NCBI GenBank assembly: GCA_021771755.1
Contig: JAETOL010000003.1
Span: 186,001-250,000 of the forward strand
Direction of reading: 5' to 3'
Length of the DNA stretch: 64,000 nt
Source of the DNA: Lachnospiraceae bacterium
Lineage (GTDB): Bacteria > Bacillota > Clostridia > Lachnospirales > Lachnospiraceae
Shown here: piece by piece, positions 1 to 9,213 of the stretch
Layout of the letters: the number at the start of each line of letters is the position of its first letter
Numbering within the stretch: position 1 is the first letter of the stretch
Position numbers and translations under genes: made by a program
Notes under the pieces: model-generated
The model's database searches: none
What the model saw: only the letters and a program-made list of their open reading frames with translations
Told to the model about the DNA's origin: nothing

Positions 1-2
1 GA

Positions 3-254
3 ATCCGGACGGGTTATGATTTTGACGATATTATTTTGGATAACCGTGGGGAAGCGGAGGATGTTCTGGCAAGAATGGACGAGTTGATTGATACCTATGG
101 TTTGGTCAGCGTGGCAGATTTTTATGATCTTGTTGGTGTCAGCGGAAATTACACAGATAATAAATACGGATGGTCGAATATTCGAAGTGCTTCCGTAATT
201 CGGGTCAGAGATGGCTATATGATTAAACTTCCGAAGGCTTTACCGCTGAATTAG
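3..254 (+). CDS. conserved phage protein, C-terminal part (5' end outside window)
   Basis: The reading frame is open from the first bases of the window, so the start lies upstream and only the last 83 residues are visible. No function is recognised. The segment has a conserved phage look: an acidic helix, then a short domain containing SVADFYDLVGV and YTDNKYGW, then a basic end. A TTG at 36 could be read as a start but has no convincing Shine-Dalgarno sequence, and the upstream residues continue in frame. The gene ends 13 bases before the DUF3310 gene and is probably co-transcribed with it. Confidence 0.6.
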   Translation: MRTGYDFDDIILDNRGEAEDVLARMDELIDTYGLVSVADFYDLVGVSGNYTDNKYGWSNIRSASVIRVRDGYMIKLPKALPLN

Positions 255-267
255 ATGGGGGATAACA

Positions 268-519
268 ATGTACGAATCAAAAGATAAATTAGTATCGCAT
301 CCGGCTCATTATCAGTCAGAAACCGGGTTAGAAGTTATCGATGTCATCGAAGCGTTTACGTTCGATTTAAAAGGTATTGAGGCGACGGATACCGGAAACA
401 TCATTAAGTATGCCTGCCGTTGGAAGAACAAAAACGGTATACAGGATTTAGAGAAGATTATGTGGTATACACAGCATCTGATTGATCATTTGAGAAAACT
501 TGAAAAGGAGAATAATTGA
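268..519 (+). CDS. DUF3310 family phage protein
   Basis: This 83-residue protein matches the DUF3310 pattern (SaV-like phage proteins): HPAHY near residue 12, LEVIDVIEAF, NIIKYACRWK, and a C-terminal helix around WYTQHLIDHL. Proteins of this family are common in early regions of Firmicutes phages. Some have been described as nucleotide-kinase-like, but no kinase motif is visible here. The start has a GGGG-type Shine-Dalgarno sequence about 8 bases upstream. It overlaps the next gene's region closely and belongs to the same early operon. Confidence 0.8.
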   Translation: MYESKDKLVSHPAHYQSETGLEVIDVIEAFTFDLKGIEATDTGNIIKYACRWKNKNGIQDLEKIMWYTQHLIDHLRKLEKENN

Positions 520-521
520 TT

Positions 522-1481
522 ATGAAAAAAACAGAGATTATGAAAAAGGTAAGCACGACCTTTGGTAAGGTTGGTTTTCAGATGAAAAAACACAGCCCGG
601 AGATTCTTATTGTGGCTGGCGTCATCGGTACAGTGGCGAGTGCGGTAATGGCTTGTAAAGCTACAACCAAAGTAGGAGAAATCGTAGAAAAGACGAAGGA
701 TGACTTAGACGAGATCCACAAAGCGGCCGAGGCCGGTGTCACCAATGCCGGCGAAACGTATAACGAGGATGATTCAAAAAAAGATTTGGCTATTGTATAT
801 GCTCGTACCGGCTTTGAATTTGTAAAGCTTTATGCACCGTCTGTTATTATGGGTACGCTTTCACTTACGAGTATTATTGCGTCAGATAATATTCTCCGTA
901 AAAGAAATGCCGCACTGGCAGCAGCATATGCGACTGTAGACAAAGGTTTTAAGGATTATCGGGGACGAGTGATTGAACGCTTTGGCGAGGGCGTTGACCG
1001 GGAATTGAAAAACGGTGTGAAAGCAAAAAAGGTTGATGCGATTGAAACTGATCCGGAAACCGGAAAAGAGAAAAAAGTTAAAAAACAGAAATTAGTAGCG
1101 AATCCGTCTGATATCAGCGGATATGCCCGTTTCTTTGAGCAGTACACAACCGACGAAGATGGGACAACCATTTTAAATCGGAACTGGGAAAGCAACAATG
1201 ATTACAATCTGATGTTTCTTAAAGCTCAGGAAAAATTTGCCAACGATCTTTTGATAGCTAAAAAACGTGTATTTCTGAATGAGGTTTATGAAGCACTTGG
1301 CTTCCCTCGTACGAAAGCAGGACAGATTGTCGGTTGGGTATATGACGAAGAAAATCCAATCGGGGACAATTATATTGATTTTGGTCTTCATGAGGATAAT
1401 CCGGTATATTCCGATACTGAAGATAATTCCGCGATTTTGCTTGACTTCAACGTTGACGGAAACATCTGGGATCTGATGTAG
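522..1481 (+). CDS. DUF6353-like phage membrane protein
   Basis: A 319-residue protein with one hydrophobic segment near residues 28-45 (IVAGVIGTVASAVMA) and a second around residues 105-125 (SVIMGTLSLTSIIAS). Between them is a charged, probably helical stretch, and the rest is soluble. The architecture fits the DUF6353 family found in Clostridia phages; the function is unknown. I chose ATG 522 because AAGGAG lies about 10 bases before it; a TTG at 516 in the same frame is possible. It follows the DUF3310 stop by two bases. Confidence 0.65.
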   Translation: MKKTEIMKKVSTTFGKVGFQMKKHSPEILIVAGVIGTVASAVMACKATTKVGEIVEKTKDDLDEIHKAAEAGVTNAGETYNEDDSKKDLAIVYARTGFEFVKLYAPSVIMGTLSLTSIIASDNILRKRNAALAAAYATVDKGFKDYRGRVIERFGEGVDRELKNGVKAKKVDAIETDPETGKEKKVKKQKLVANPSDISGYARFFEQYTTDEDGTTILNRNWESNNDYNLMFLKAQEKFANDLLIAKKRVFLNEVYEALGFPRTKAGQIVGWVYDEENPIGDNYIDFGLHEDNPVYSDTEDNSAILLDFNVDGNIWDLM

Positions 1482-1512
1482 TTGTAAAATTTGGAACAGG
1501 AGGATTTACATT

Positions 1513-1614
1513 ATGAATAGTATTTTATCATTTGTATCTTATACGTTAGCGGCTATGGCTGGGATCTGTTTTGTAGGTGGCATCGCCGTGTTATCGGGTG
1601 GGAAGGAGAATTGA
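1513..1614 (+). CDS. small membrane protein (33 aa)
   Basis: A very short gene preceded by ACAGGAGG about 9 bases before the ATG. The product is almost entirely one membrane segment (SFVSYTLAAMAGICFVGGIA) with a short polar tail ending GGKEN. No function is recognised. The strong Shine-Dalgarno sequence and tight packing in the operon argue that it is translated; it could be a phage-specific membrane peptide. Confidence 0.5.
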   Translation: MNSILSFVSYTLAAMAGICFVGGIAVLSGGKEN

Positions 1615-1617
1615 GCT

Positions 1618-1779
1618 ATGGATGGAATCGGAAACCTTATATCCATGCTTGATTATGTGCTGGATACAAAACGGAAAAGGCATATCACGGGGGGTATTCT
1701 TTTGAGTGCCTCTCTTCTTTTTGGTGGGTTGGCGCTCACGGTTATGACAATAAACGACGAGGAGGAAGAGGATGAATAA
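1618..1779 (+). CDS. small membrane protein (53 aa)
   Basis: The product has a basic amphipathic N-terminal part (DTKRKRH), one membrane helix (GGILLSASLLFGGLALTV) and an acidic tail (NDEEEEDE). The ATG follows GGAAGGAG by about 8 bases, and the 3' end overlaps the next gene's start by 8 bases, as in translationally coupled phage genes. Function unknown. Confidence 0.5.
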   Translation: MDGIGNLISMLDYVLDTKRKRHITGGILLSASLLFGGLALTVMTINDEEEEDE

Positions 1780-2392
1780 TAAAGCAGTAACTTTTCTGGC
1801 ATTTGTTCTTGGTGCAGCCGCCGGTTCATTCATAACCTGGCGTCATGTCAAAGATATTTATGAACAGATTGCGCAGGAAGAAATCGATTCTGTAAAAGAA
1901 GTGTTTTTGAAACGGGAAGCGGAAATGAATCCAAAAACAGATGATGAACCGAGCTTATATCCTAAGATTGCAGCTTGTTACGAAAATGGTGAAAGTAAAA
2001 CAAGCGAAAAAGATATTGCTGAGTATACGGCAAGACTGGAAAAAGAGGGATATAGACAGTATTTTAGCAATGATTCTGAAAAGAAGGATGCTAAAACAGA
2101 GAAAAACGTCCCCTATGTTATTTCGCCGGAAGAGTTCGGGGAGTTTGACGAATATGAAAAAATCAGCCTGACGTACTATAGCAATCACGTTCTGGCTGAT
2201 GAAAATGATGAAGTGATAGAAGATGTGGAGGAAACTGTTGGAGTTGAATCGCTGACTCACTTTGGAGAATATGAGGACGATTCCGTATTTGTCAGAAATG
2301 ATGCGCGGAGGTGTGATTATGAGATTCTTCTGGATCAGAGATCGTATTCCGAAGTTGTCAGTAAAATACCGCATCGGATGGAGGAAGAATGA
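1772..2392 (+). CDS. membrane-anchored phage protein of unknown function (206 aa)
   Basis: The N-terminal membrane anchor (residues 5-22, TFLAFVLGAAAGSFITW) is followed by a long acidic, charged cytoplasmic region. The C-terminal part (from PYVISPEEFGEF to DYEILLDQRSY) looks like a conserved globular domain that recurs in Clostridia prophages. No enzymatic motif is visible. A GAGGAGGAAGAGG Shine-Dalgarno region precedes the ATG, and the gene overlaps its neighbours on both sides, so it is part of the early operon. Confidence 0.6.
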   Translation: MNNKAVTFLAFVLGAAAGSFITWRHVKDIYEQIAQEEIDSVKEVFLKREAEMNPKTDDEPSLYPKIAACYENGESKTSEKDIAEYTARLEKEGYRQYFSNDSEKKDAKTEKNVPYVISPEEFGEFDEYEKISLTYYSNHVLADENDEVIEDVEETVGVESLTHFGEYEDDSVFVRNDARRCDYEILLDQRSYSEVVSKIPHRMEEE

Positions 2393-2937
2393 CAAGAGAC
2401 GAGTTGAATAATGCATATTTTGAGTGGATGTATCAACTTGTATGCGGTGAACAGCATTCTAAGAGACTGTTTTATCGAAAACTTTTATATTTACTTCATG
2501 ATATGGAATTCACTTATACGATTCCGATGGATGGAAATCGAGCGGAGGATGGAACAGATCTCAGATATAGATTTGGCTATGAGAATGCATATGAGAGTTC
2601 CATGATTGCAACTTATTTGGATGACCAGCCATGCAGCGTACTGGAGATGATGGTAGCGCTTGCTATTCGTTGTGAAGAACATATTATGGACGATCCGGAT
2701 ATTGGCGATAGAACAGGACAGTGGTTTTGGAATATGATTGTCAACTTAGGACTTGGCTCTATGAGTGATACGAACTTTGACATAGACCAAGTGGAGAAGA
2801 TCATTCATAAGTTTTTAAATCACGAATATAAGCGGAATGGTGAAGGCGGTCTGTTTACTGTAAAACACATCCGAATTGATATGCGGTCGGTTGAAATCTG
2901 GTATCAGATGTGTTGGTATTTGGATGAAAATTTGTAG
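2389..2937 (+). CDS. conserved phage protein of unknown function (182 aa)
   Basis: A soluble 182-residue protein without a signal peptide or recognised motif. It is rich in aromatic residues and His/Trp/Met (FEWMYQLVCGEQHS near the start, SVEIWYQMCWYLDENL at the end). Its start overlaps the preceding stop by 4 bases (ATGA), which indicates translational coupling. I cannot assign a role; its place just before the replication gene suggests an early function. Confidence 0.55.
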   Translation: MTRDELNNAYFEWMYQLVCGEQHSKRLFYRKLLYLLHDMEFTYTIPMDGNRAEDGTDLRYRFGYENAYESSMIATYLDDQPCSVLEMMVALAIRCEEHIMDDPDIGDRTGQWFWNMIVNLGLGSMSDTNFDIDQVEKIIHKFLNHEYKRNGEGGLFTVKHIRIDMRSVEIWYQMCWYLDENL

Positions 2938-2950
2938 GAGGAAAAACTAT

Positions 2951-3184
2951 ATGGGCGAGATACTGAACTATATTTTCGGCAGCATGAAAAGTACAGAGAT
3001 GGCATTGAAAAACATCAATAAAGTTCTCCGAAATCAGTCAAAACTGAATAATGAGGTGATGATATTTTCTGTTGCCATGACAACCTATGCGGTTCTGTCA
3101 GAACGGGATCGCCGCAGACAGGAAAAAGAAATAAAAAGGCTGAGCAAAGAAATTGAGGAACTGAAGCGCTCGGAAGGGGAGTAA
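2951..3184 (+). CDS. small coiled-coil phage protein (77 aa)
   Basis: The start at 2951 is set by GGAGGAAAA about 8 bases upstream. The N-terminal half contains a hydrophobic helix (NEVMIFSVAMTTYAVL) and the C-terminal half is a highly charged coiled coil (RDRRRQEKEIKRLSKEIEEL). This resembles small phage membrane-associated proteins but no family is recognised. It ends 8 bases before the replication protein gene. Confidence 0.55.
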   Translation: MGEILNYIFGSMKSTEMALKNINKVLRNQSKLNNEVMIFSVAMTTYAVLSERDRRRQEKEIKRLSKEIEELKRSEGE

Positions 3185-3192
3185 AAAATGCA

Positions 3193-6100
3193 ATGATCGA
3201 CTTTATGGTGATTTCAACACGTAGTACGAAGCGTGGCATAATAGAAATCTATCCAAAGTTCATTATAAAAAAAAGTTCTGATCTGATGATTCGAGGTGGT
3301 GATTTCTATGCTATCTGGATTGAAGAACGTGGTTTATGGTCTACGGACGAACAGGATGCTTTGCAGCTTATTGACTATGAACTGGATAGATACGCAAAGG
3401 AAAACCGCCAGCGTTTTGACTCTGATATAAAAGTCCTGCATATGTGGGATGCTGAATCCGGGATGATCGATTCCTGGCATAAATATTGTCAGAAACAAAT
3501 GAGAGATAATTTTCATACGTTGGATGACAAACTTATATTTTCCAATACAGAAACCAATAAAAAAGACTACGCCAGTAAAAAGCTGAATTATCCGCTTGAA
3601 GCTGGTGATTTGTCTGCCTATGACAAGTTGATGTCCACCTTATATTCCGAAGAAGAACGACACAAACTTGAATGGGCGATTGGCGCTATTGTATCTGGAG
3701 AATCTACAAAGCTGCAAAAATTTATGGTTCTGTATGGCGCTGCCGGAACAGGAAAATCCACGGTGCTTAATATTATTCAGCAGCTTTTTGAAGGATATTA
3801 TTCCGTATTTGATGCGAAAGCTCTTGGTTCGTCAACAAATTCTTTTGCCTTGGAGGCGTTTAAGAATAATCCATTGGTAGCCATTCAACATGATGGGGAT
3901 TTATCCAGGATCGAGGACAACACAAGACTGAATAGTCTGGTTTCGCACGAATTGATGACTGTGAATGAGAAGTTTAAATCAACCTATTCCAATCGCTTTA
4001 AATGTTTTCTTTTTATGGGTACCAATAAACCAGTAAAGATTACGGATGCTAAATCAGGCTTGATCCGAAGGCTGATTGATGTATCTCCATCTGGAAATAA
4101 ACTGAATCCGAGAGAATACAAGGATACAGTAAAGCAGGTTGGATTTGAATTGGGAGCGATTGCGTATCATTGCCAGGAAGTATATTTGGATAACCCTGGA
4201 AAATATGACGACTATATTCCGCTAACCATGCTTGGGGCATCGAATGATTTCTACAATTTTATTATTGATTCGTACCATGTGTTTAAGAAAGAAGACGGAA
4301 CAACGTTAAAGGCTGCGTGGGAAATGTACAAAACCTATTGTGAAGAAGCGAAGGTCGCGTTTCCATTTTCGCAGCGGGTATTTAAAGAAGAATTAAGGAA
4401 CTATTTTCGTGATTTCCAGGAACGCTTTAATCTTGATGACGGTTCAAGAGTTCGTAGTTATTATATCGGATTTAGAACTGAAAAATTTGAAGATCAGACA
4501 ATAGATGTGCAGGCAAAGCATCATACCGATGTCAGGAAGATTAAATTTGAGGAAGGTGTGCCATCTATATTTGATCAGATGTGTTCTGATTGTTTTGCTC
4601 AATATGCTACAGCGAAGGAAACACCAGCAAAAAAATGGGAGAACGTAAAAACAAAATTATCAGATCTTGACACATCAAAAACTCATTATGTAAAAGTTCC
4701 AGAGAATCATATTGTAATTGATTTCGATATTCCAGATGAGAATGGAAATAAATCATTTGAAAAGAATGTCGAAGAAGCCAGTAAATGGCCGCCTACATAT
4801 GCAGAGCTTAGTAAAAGCGGATGCGGAGTACATCTTCATTATATTTATACAGGAGATCCCGCACAACTGAGCCGTATATATGACGACCATATTGAAGTTA
4901 AAGTGTTCACAGGTAAAAGTTCATTACGGCGGAAGCTGTCACAGTGCAACGATTTGCCCATCGCGACAATTAGCTCTGGTTTACCACTGAAAGGAGAAAG
5001 CAAAATGGTAAATTTTGAAGCGGTTCAAAGCGAAAAAGGGCTTAGGACACTGATTAAGCGGAATCTTAATAAAGAGATTCACCCAGGTACTAAGCCGAGC
5101 GTAGACTTTATTTACAAGATACTCGAAGACGCATATGCCAGTGATCTAAACTATGATGTGACAGACATGCGAAACAATGTGTTGGCATTTGCAGCAAACA
5201 GCACGCATCAATCTGATTATTGTATTAAACTGGTAAATAAAATGCAGTTTAAGTCGGAAGATGCGTCCACAGCAACGAAGAACGATGGGGCGAAGCTTGT
5301 ATTTTACGATATTGAGGTTTTTCCTAACCTGTTCCTTGTGAATTGGAAGATTGAAGGGAAGGAAAAGCCCGTTGTAAGAATGATTAACCCGTCTCCAGGC
5401 GAAATTGAAGATTTGATGCGATTTCGTCTTGTAGGGTTTAACTGCCGGAGATACGACAATCATATTTTGTATGCGAGACTTATGGGCTATACGAATGAGC
5501 AGTTGTATCGTCTGTCGCAGAAAATTATCAATGGTGAACCGAACTGTTTTTTTGGGGAAGCTTATAATGTTTCCTATACGGATGTATATGACTTTGCATC
5601 TGCTGAAAATAAGAAGAGCCTGAAGAAGCTTGAAATTGAGATGGGAATCCATCATCAGGAGTTAGGACTGCCATGGGATCAGCCTGTGCCAGAAGAATTA
5701 TGGACGAAAGTTGCTGAGTATTGTGATAACGATGTAATTGCAACAGAGGCAGCATTCCATTATCTGAAAGCAGATTGGACGGCAAGACAGATTCTGGCGG
5801 ATTTAGCTGGCATGACAGTGAACGATACTACCAATACTCTTACACAGAGAATTATATTTGGGAATAATCGTAAGCCGCAGAGTGAGTTCCATTATCGAAA
5901 TCTGGCGGATCCCGTTTATGATATGGATGAGGAAACATATGCATTCTTAGCTGAAGCATGCCCCGAAATGATGGAGAAAACGCATGGCGAGGATGGAAGC
6001 CTTCTTCCATATTTTCCTGGATACACGTTCGATCATGGAAAATCAATGTATCGAGGAGAAGAAGTTGGAGAAGGTGGATATGTATATTCCGAGCCTGGTA

Positions 6101-7389
6101 TGTACGTTGATGTGGCGTTGCTTGATATTGCATCTATGCATCCGCACAGTGCAATCGCAGAAGTTCTCTTTGGAGTAAGATTCACAACCGCATTCCGGGA
6201 GATTGTGGAAGGACGTGTCAGCATTAAACATGAGGCATGGGACATTGTAAATACAATGCTGGATGGAAAACTGACACCTTATATTCAGAAAGTAATTGAC
6301 GGCGAATTGACATCTAAAGATTTAGCAAATGCTTTGAAAACGGCAATCAATTCTGTTTATGGTCTGACATCTGCATCCTTCGATAATCCGTTCCGTGATC
6401 CGAGAAATAAAGATAATATTGTTGCTAAGCGTGGAGCTCTGTTTATGATTGACCTTAAAAACGAGGTACAGAAACGGGGCTTTACTGTTGCACATATTAA
6501 GACAGACTCGATCAAGATTCCGAATGCTACACCGGAGATTATTCAGTTTGTTATGGATTTCGGAAAAAGATATGGCTATACCTTTGAACATGAGGCTACA
6601 TACGAGCGGATGTGCCTGGTAAACGATGCAGTTTATATTGCGAAGTATAAGGACAGCGGCGAGTGGACGGCTACCGGTACTCAGTTCCAGATTCCTTATG
6701 TGTTCAAGAAGCTGTTTAGCAGAGAAGAAATCGTATTTGAGGATATGTGTGAAACAAAATCTGTGAGCAGCGCTTTATATTTGGACATGAATGAGGGACT
6801 GCCGGATGTATCCGAGTATGAAAAGAAATTGTCAAAAGCAGAGAGCGATTACAAAAAAGGATTGCTTTCTGATACGACTTTTGAGTCAACTTGTACAGAA
6901 CTGTCAGAGCCCATTTCAAAAGGACATAACTATCGTTTCATCGGAAAAGTAGGACAATTCTGCCCGATTAAGGACGGTGCCGGAGGCGGTTTGCTGACGC
7001 GTGAAAAAGATGGAAAGTATTATGCTGCAACAGGATCAAAGGGATATCGCTGGTTAGAATCAGAGATGGTAAAAGAACTCGGTAAGGAAAACGATATTGA
7101 CCGGAAGTATTATGACAATCTTGTTGACGAGGCAGTAAAGACCATTTCACAATACGGTGATTTTGAGTGGTTTGTTTCTGATGATCCTTATATAAAAGAA
7201 CTGGGAGCAAACGATGCAGATGTAGATTGCGGTCCTCCATGGGCAATGCCTTGCGGGGAGGAAAAATATGCAACCTGTTATGATTGCCCGTGTTTCAGTG
7301 ATGACCAGAGCCATATGACATGCGGGCTTGGATACGATATTTCAAGTATTATTATGAGACGGGTTATGAACCCGCCGGAAAACAACTAA
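3193..7389 (+). CDS. SF3 helicase - AEP primase-like - family B DNA polymerase fusion
   Basis: This 1398-residue protein appears to carry three replication activities. Residues about 130-420: D5/P4-type superfamily 3 helicase with Walker A GAAGTGKST at 182-190, a Walker B-like acidic stretch (VAIQHDGD) and a C-terminal winged-helix-like part. Residues about 430-640: a primase-polymerase (AEP)-like domain with DFD (D510, D512), a SGCGVHLHY box (H547) and an IEVK strand (E568). Residues about 700-1330: family B polymerase with exonuclease motif DIEVFPN (D706, E708), motif A DIASMHP (D978), motif B K-x4-NSVYG near 1049 and motif C KTDS (D1105). The last 55 residues hold six cysteines (1346-1377), a possible metal site. 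ATG 3193 follows GGGGAG. An SSB-like gene follows by 18 bases. Confidence 0.85.
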   Translation: MIDFMVISTRSTKRGIIEIYPKFIIKKSSDLMIRGGDFYAIWIEERGLWSTDEQDALQLIDYELDRYAKENRQRFDSDIKVLHMWDAESGMIDSWHKYCQKQMRDNFHTLDDKLIFSNTETNKKDYASKKLNYPLEAGDLSAYDKLMSTLYSEEERHKLEWAIGAIVSGESTKLQKFMVLYGAAGTGKSTVLNIIQQLFEGYYSVFDAKALGSSTNSFALEAFKNNPLVAIQHDGDLSRIEDNTRLNSLVSHELMTVNEKFKSTYSNRFKCFLFMGTNKPVKITDAKSGLIRRLIDVSPSGNKLNPREYKDTVKQVGFELGAIAYHCQEVYLDNPGKYDDYIPLTMLGASNDFYNFIIDSYHVFKKEDGTTLKAAWEMYKTYCEEAKVAFPFSQRVFKEELRNYFRDFQERFNLDDGSRVRSYYIGFRTEKFEDQTIDVQAKHHTDVRKIKFEEGVPSIFDQMCSDCFAQYATAKETPAKKWENVKTKLSDLDTSKTHYVKVPENHIVIDFDIPDENGNKSFEKNVEEASKWPPTYAELSKSGCGVHLHYIYTGDPAQLSRIYDDHIEVKVFTGKSSLRRKLSQCNDLPIATISSGLPLKGESKMVNFEAVQSEKGLRTLIKRNLNKEIHPGTKPSVDFIYKILEDAYASDLNYDVTDMRNNVLAFAANSTHQSDYCIKLVNKMQFKSEDASTATKNDGAKLVFYDIEVFPNLFLVNWKIEGKEKPVVRMINPSPGEIEDLMRFRLVGFNCRRYDNHILYARLMGYTNEQLYRLSQKIINGEPNCFFGEAYNVSYTDVYDFASAENKKSLKKLEIEMGIHHQELGLPWDQPVPEELWTKVAEYCDNDVIATEAAFHYLKADWTARQILADLAGMTVNDTTNTLTQRIIFGNNRKPQSEFHYRNLADPVYDMDEETYAFLAEACPEMMEKTHGEDGSLLPYFPGYTFDHGKSMYRGEEVGEGGYVYSEPGMYVDVALLDIASMHPHSAIAEVLFGVRFTTAFREIVEGRVSIKHEAWDIVNTMLDGKLTPYIQKVIDGELTSKDLANALKTAINSVYGLTSASFDNPFRDPRNKDNIVAKRGALFMIDLKNEVQKRGFTVAHIKTDSIKIPNATPEIIQFVMDFGKRYGYTFEHEATYERMCLVNDAVYIAKYKDSGEWTATGTQFQIPYVFKKLFSREEIVFEDMCETKSVSSALYLDMNEGLPDVSEYEKKLSKAESDYKKGLLSDTTFESTCTELSEPISKGHNYRFIGKVGQFCPIKDGAGGGLLTREKDGKYYAATGSKGYRWLESEMVKELGKENDIDRKYYDNLVDEAVKTISQYGDFEWFVSDDPYIKELGANDADVDCGPPWAMPCGEEKYATCYDCPCFSDDQSHMTCGLGYDISSIIMRRVMNPPENN

Positions 7390-7407
7390 AAGCAAAGGAG
7401 AATTACT

Positions 7408-7893
7408 ATGTCATACAAAAATGTTGATAACATTATTATTGAGAACGCTCGTATTATCTTCCGTAATTTCAGAGGTGAAGAGGACAAGTATAATCGGGCA
7501 GGCAACAGAAATTTCTGCGTTATTATCGAAGACCCTGAGCAGGCGCAGCAGTTGGCTGAGGATGGATGGAATGTGCGGATTCTGACTCCGAGGGATGCAG
7601 ATGATGAGCCGAGACATTATATTCAGGTTGCCGTAAGCTTTAAAAACATTCCGCCGAAGGTGTTCATGATCACAAGGAAGGTGAAGACGCCTTTAGACGA
7701 GGAGTCCATTGATACGCTTGACTTTGCAGAGATCCGTAATGTTGATTTGACGATCAGACCGTATAATTGGGAAGTAAATGGTAAGACCGGAGTCAAGGCA
7801 TATTTGAAAACCATGTATGTCACAATTGAGGAAGACGAGTTCGCTGATAAATACGCTGAAAACGAAGGGCCAGATGAAGTCCCATTTTATTAA
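7408..7893 (+). CDS. single-stranded DNA-binding-like protein
   Basis: A 161-residue protein that begins with a beta-rich domain fitting an OB fold and ends in an acidic tail ([21 protein letters not shown]). The final EVPFY resembles the SSB C-terminal tip (DDIPF) that docks partner replication proteins. Its place 18 bases after the helicase-primase-polymerase gene supports a role in coating single-stranded DNA at the phage fork. The sequence is not close to canonical bacterial Ssb, so the assignment rests on the tail, size and context. Confidence 0.65.
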   Translation: MSYKNVDNIIIENARIIFRNFRGEEDKYNRAGNRNFCVIIEDPEQAQQLAEDGWNVRILTPRDADDEPRHYIQVAVSFKNIPPKVFMITRKVKTPLDEESIDTLDFAEIRNVDLTIRPYNWEVNGKTGVKAYLKTMYVTIEEDEFADKYAENEGPDEVPFY

Positions 7894-8016
7894 AGATTAT
7901 ATTTTAAGGTGCTGACTTATTACATGTCAGGTTAAATGTCCAGTAAGGTCTTGATTGAAGATGCATATTCGTGACGATAAGAGGAAACAGCCTTATATTC
8001 TGAAAGGAGAAAGTGT

Positions 8017-8952
8017 ATGGCATTTTGGAAGAAAAAACGAAAGCGGCAGACCACAGCCAGAAAGAAAACAAATGTCGCTTCTATGAAACCAAAATTGGAA
8101 TATAAACCGCCAACATGGCTGACTACGATTCCCATGCCAGATAAAAAACCAGATGATGTTTCGATAAAATCGCCGGATGAGAAAATTCCAGAAACAAAGC
8201 CGATTGAAAAGTGTTCAGATTATCGTAAAGAATTTCTGAATGTATTTCAGAAACTTACATATCAGCATAGGGCGTGGGATATTTGGCGAGATTTCATCAT
8301 TATGTTTGCGTGTTCTTTATCTAATTCAATGGATAAAGCGCACTACGATGAACGTGAAAAAAGATATTTGCGCAATATCAAAAAATACAACAAACAGGAA
8401 CAAACATTATTTCCCGAATTAGCTGCTCATACAGTCATGGCTTTGGAGAATAATCCGGAACAAGACTTTCTGGGCAGCATTTTTATGGAATTAAAACTTG
8501 GAAATGAATCGGGAGGTCAATTCTTCACCCCGTATCATGTATGTCAGTTAATGGCGGATATTACAATGGACGATGTTGCTGCACAAGTGGCAAAGAACGG
8601 ATATGTAACGATACACGATTCATGCTGTGGAGCAGGCGCTACGTTAATTGCCGGAGTCCATAATGCGAAAAGACAATTAGAAAAGGTTGGCTTGAATTTT
8701 CAGAACCATGTACTTGTGGCGGCTCAGGATATTGACGAGATTGTTGCGCTGATGTGTTATATCCAGCTTTTCCTTCTCGGCGTTGCAACGTATGTCAAAG
8801 TTGGTGATACCTTGACCGATCCGATGGCGGAAAATGATACTCTGGATAACTACTGGTTCACCATGATGTATTATTCCGACGTTTGGACAATGCGTAGGAT
8901 ATTTCATAGAGTGAATGATTTGACGAAAGGAGAAAACGATGATAAACATTAA
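8017..8952 (+). CDS. N6-adenine DNA methylase-like protein lacking a visible NPPY motif
   Basis: A 311-residue protein. The first ~75 residues are basic and proline-rich (KKKRKRQTTARKK). The core resembles HsdM-type N-6 DNA methylases: GGQFFTP near residue 167 and SAM-binding motif I HDSCCGAGATL near 201-211. The usual catalytic motif IV ([N/D]PP[Y/F]) is not found; the corresponding stretch reads VGDTLTDPM, followed by a short end. The protein may bind SAM or DNA without methylating, or use a divergent catalytic loop. AAAGGAG precedes ATG 8017. The end overlaps the next start by 14 bases. Confidence 0.65.
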   Translation: MAFWKKKRKRQTTARKKTNVASMKPKLEYKPPTWLTTIPMPDKKPDDVSIKSPDEKIPETKPIEKCSDYRKEFLNVFQKLTYQHRAWDIWRDFIIMFACSLSNSMDKAHYDEREKRYLRNIKKYNKQEQTLFPELAAHTVMALENNPEQDFLGSIFMELKLGNESGGQFFTPYHVCQLMADITMDDVAAQVAKNGYVTIHDSCCGAGATLIAGVHNAKRQLEKVGLNFQNHVLVAAQDIDEIVALMCYIQLFLLGVATYVKVGDTLTDPMAENDTLDNYWFTMMYYSDVWTMRRIFHRVNDLTKGENDDKH

Positions 8953-9211
8953 AGGATTAAATAAAGCAAAAGTTCTTGCAGAATTATATAATTCTTCAAA
9001 ACCTTTGGGCATGGGGATTCTTCAATACGTTCCTGGAAATATGTCAGAAAGTGAAGCGGCAGAATTATTAAAGAAGAGTACCTATTTTGATTACTTAAAA
9101 GGTCGTGTAATGAAAGTAGATCTTTCTTCTGACGAAGGATTTGAAGAATACCTATATGATCGCGATAACGGCATTGGTGCTGCACAAAGAGCTATTGATA
9201 GGATTCGTTAA
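8939..9211 (+). CDS. conserved phage protein of unknown function (90 aa)
   Basis: A 90-residue soluble protein with a recognisable phage signature: KPLGMGILQY, then TYFDYLKGRVMKV, then LYDRDNGIGAAQRAI. It lies between the methylase-like and SF2 helicase genes and overlaps the former by 14 bases. Proteins like it recur next to methylases in Clostridia prophages, which suggests a shared role in DNA metabolism, but no activity is known to me. Confidence 0.6.
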   Translation: MINIKGLNKAKVLAELYNSSKPLGMGILQYVPGNMSESEAAELLKKSTYFDYLKGRVMKVDLSSDEGFEEYLYDRDNGIGAAQRAIDRIR

Positions 9212-9213
9212 TC

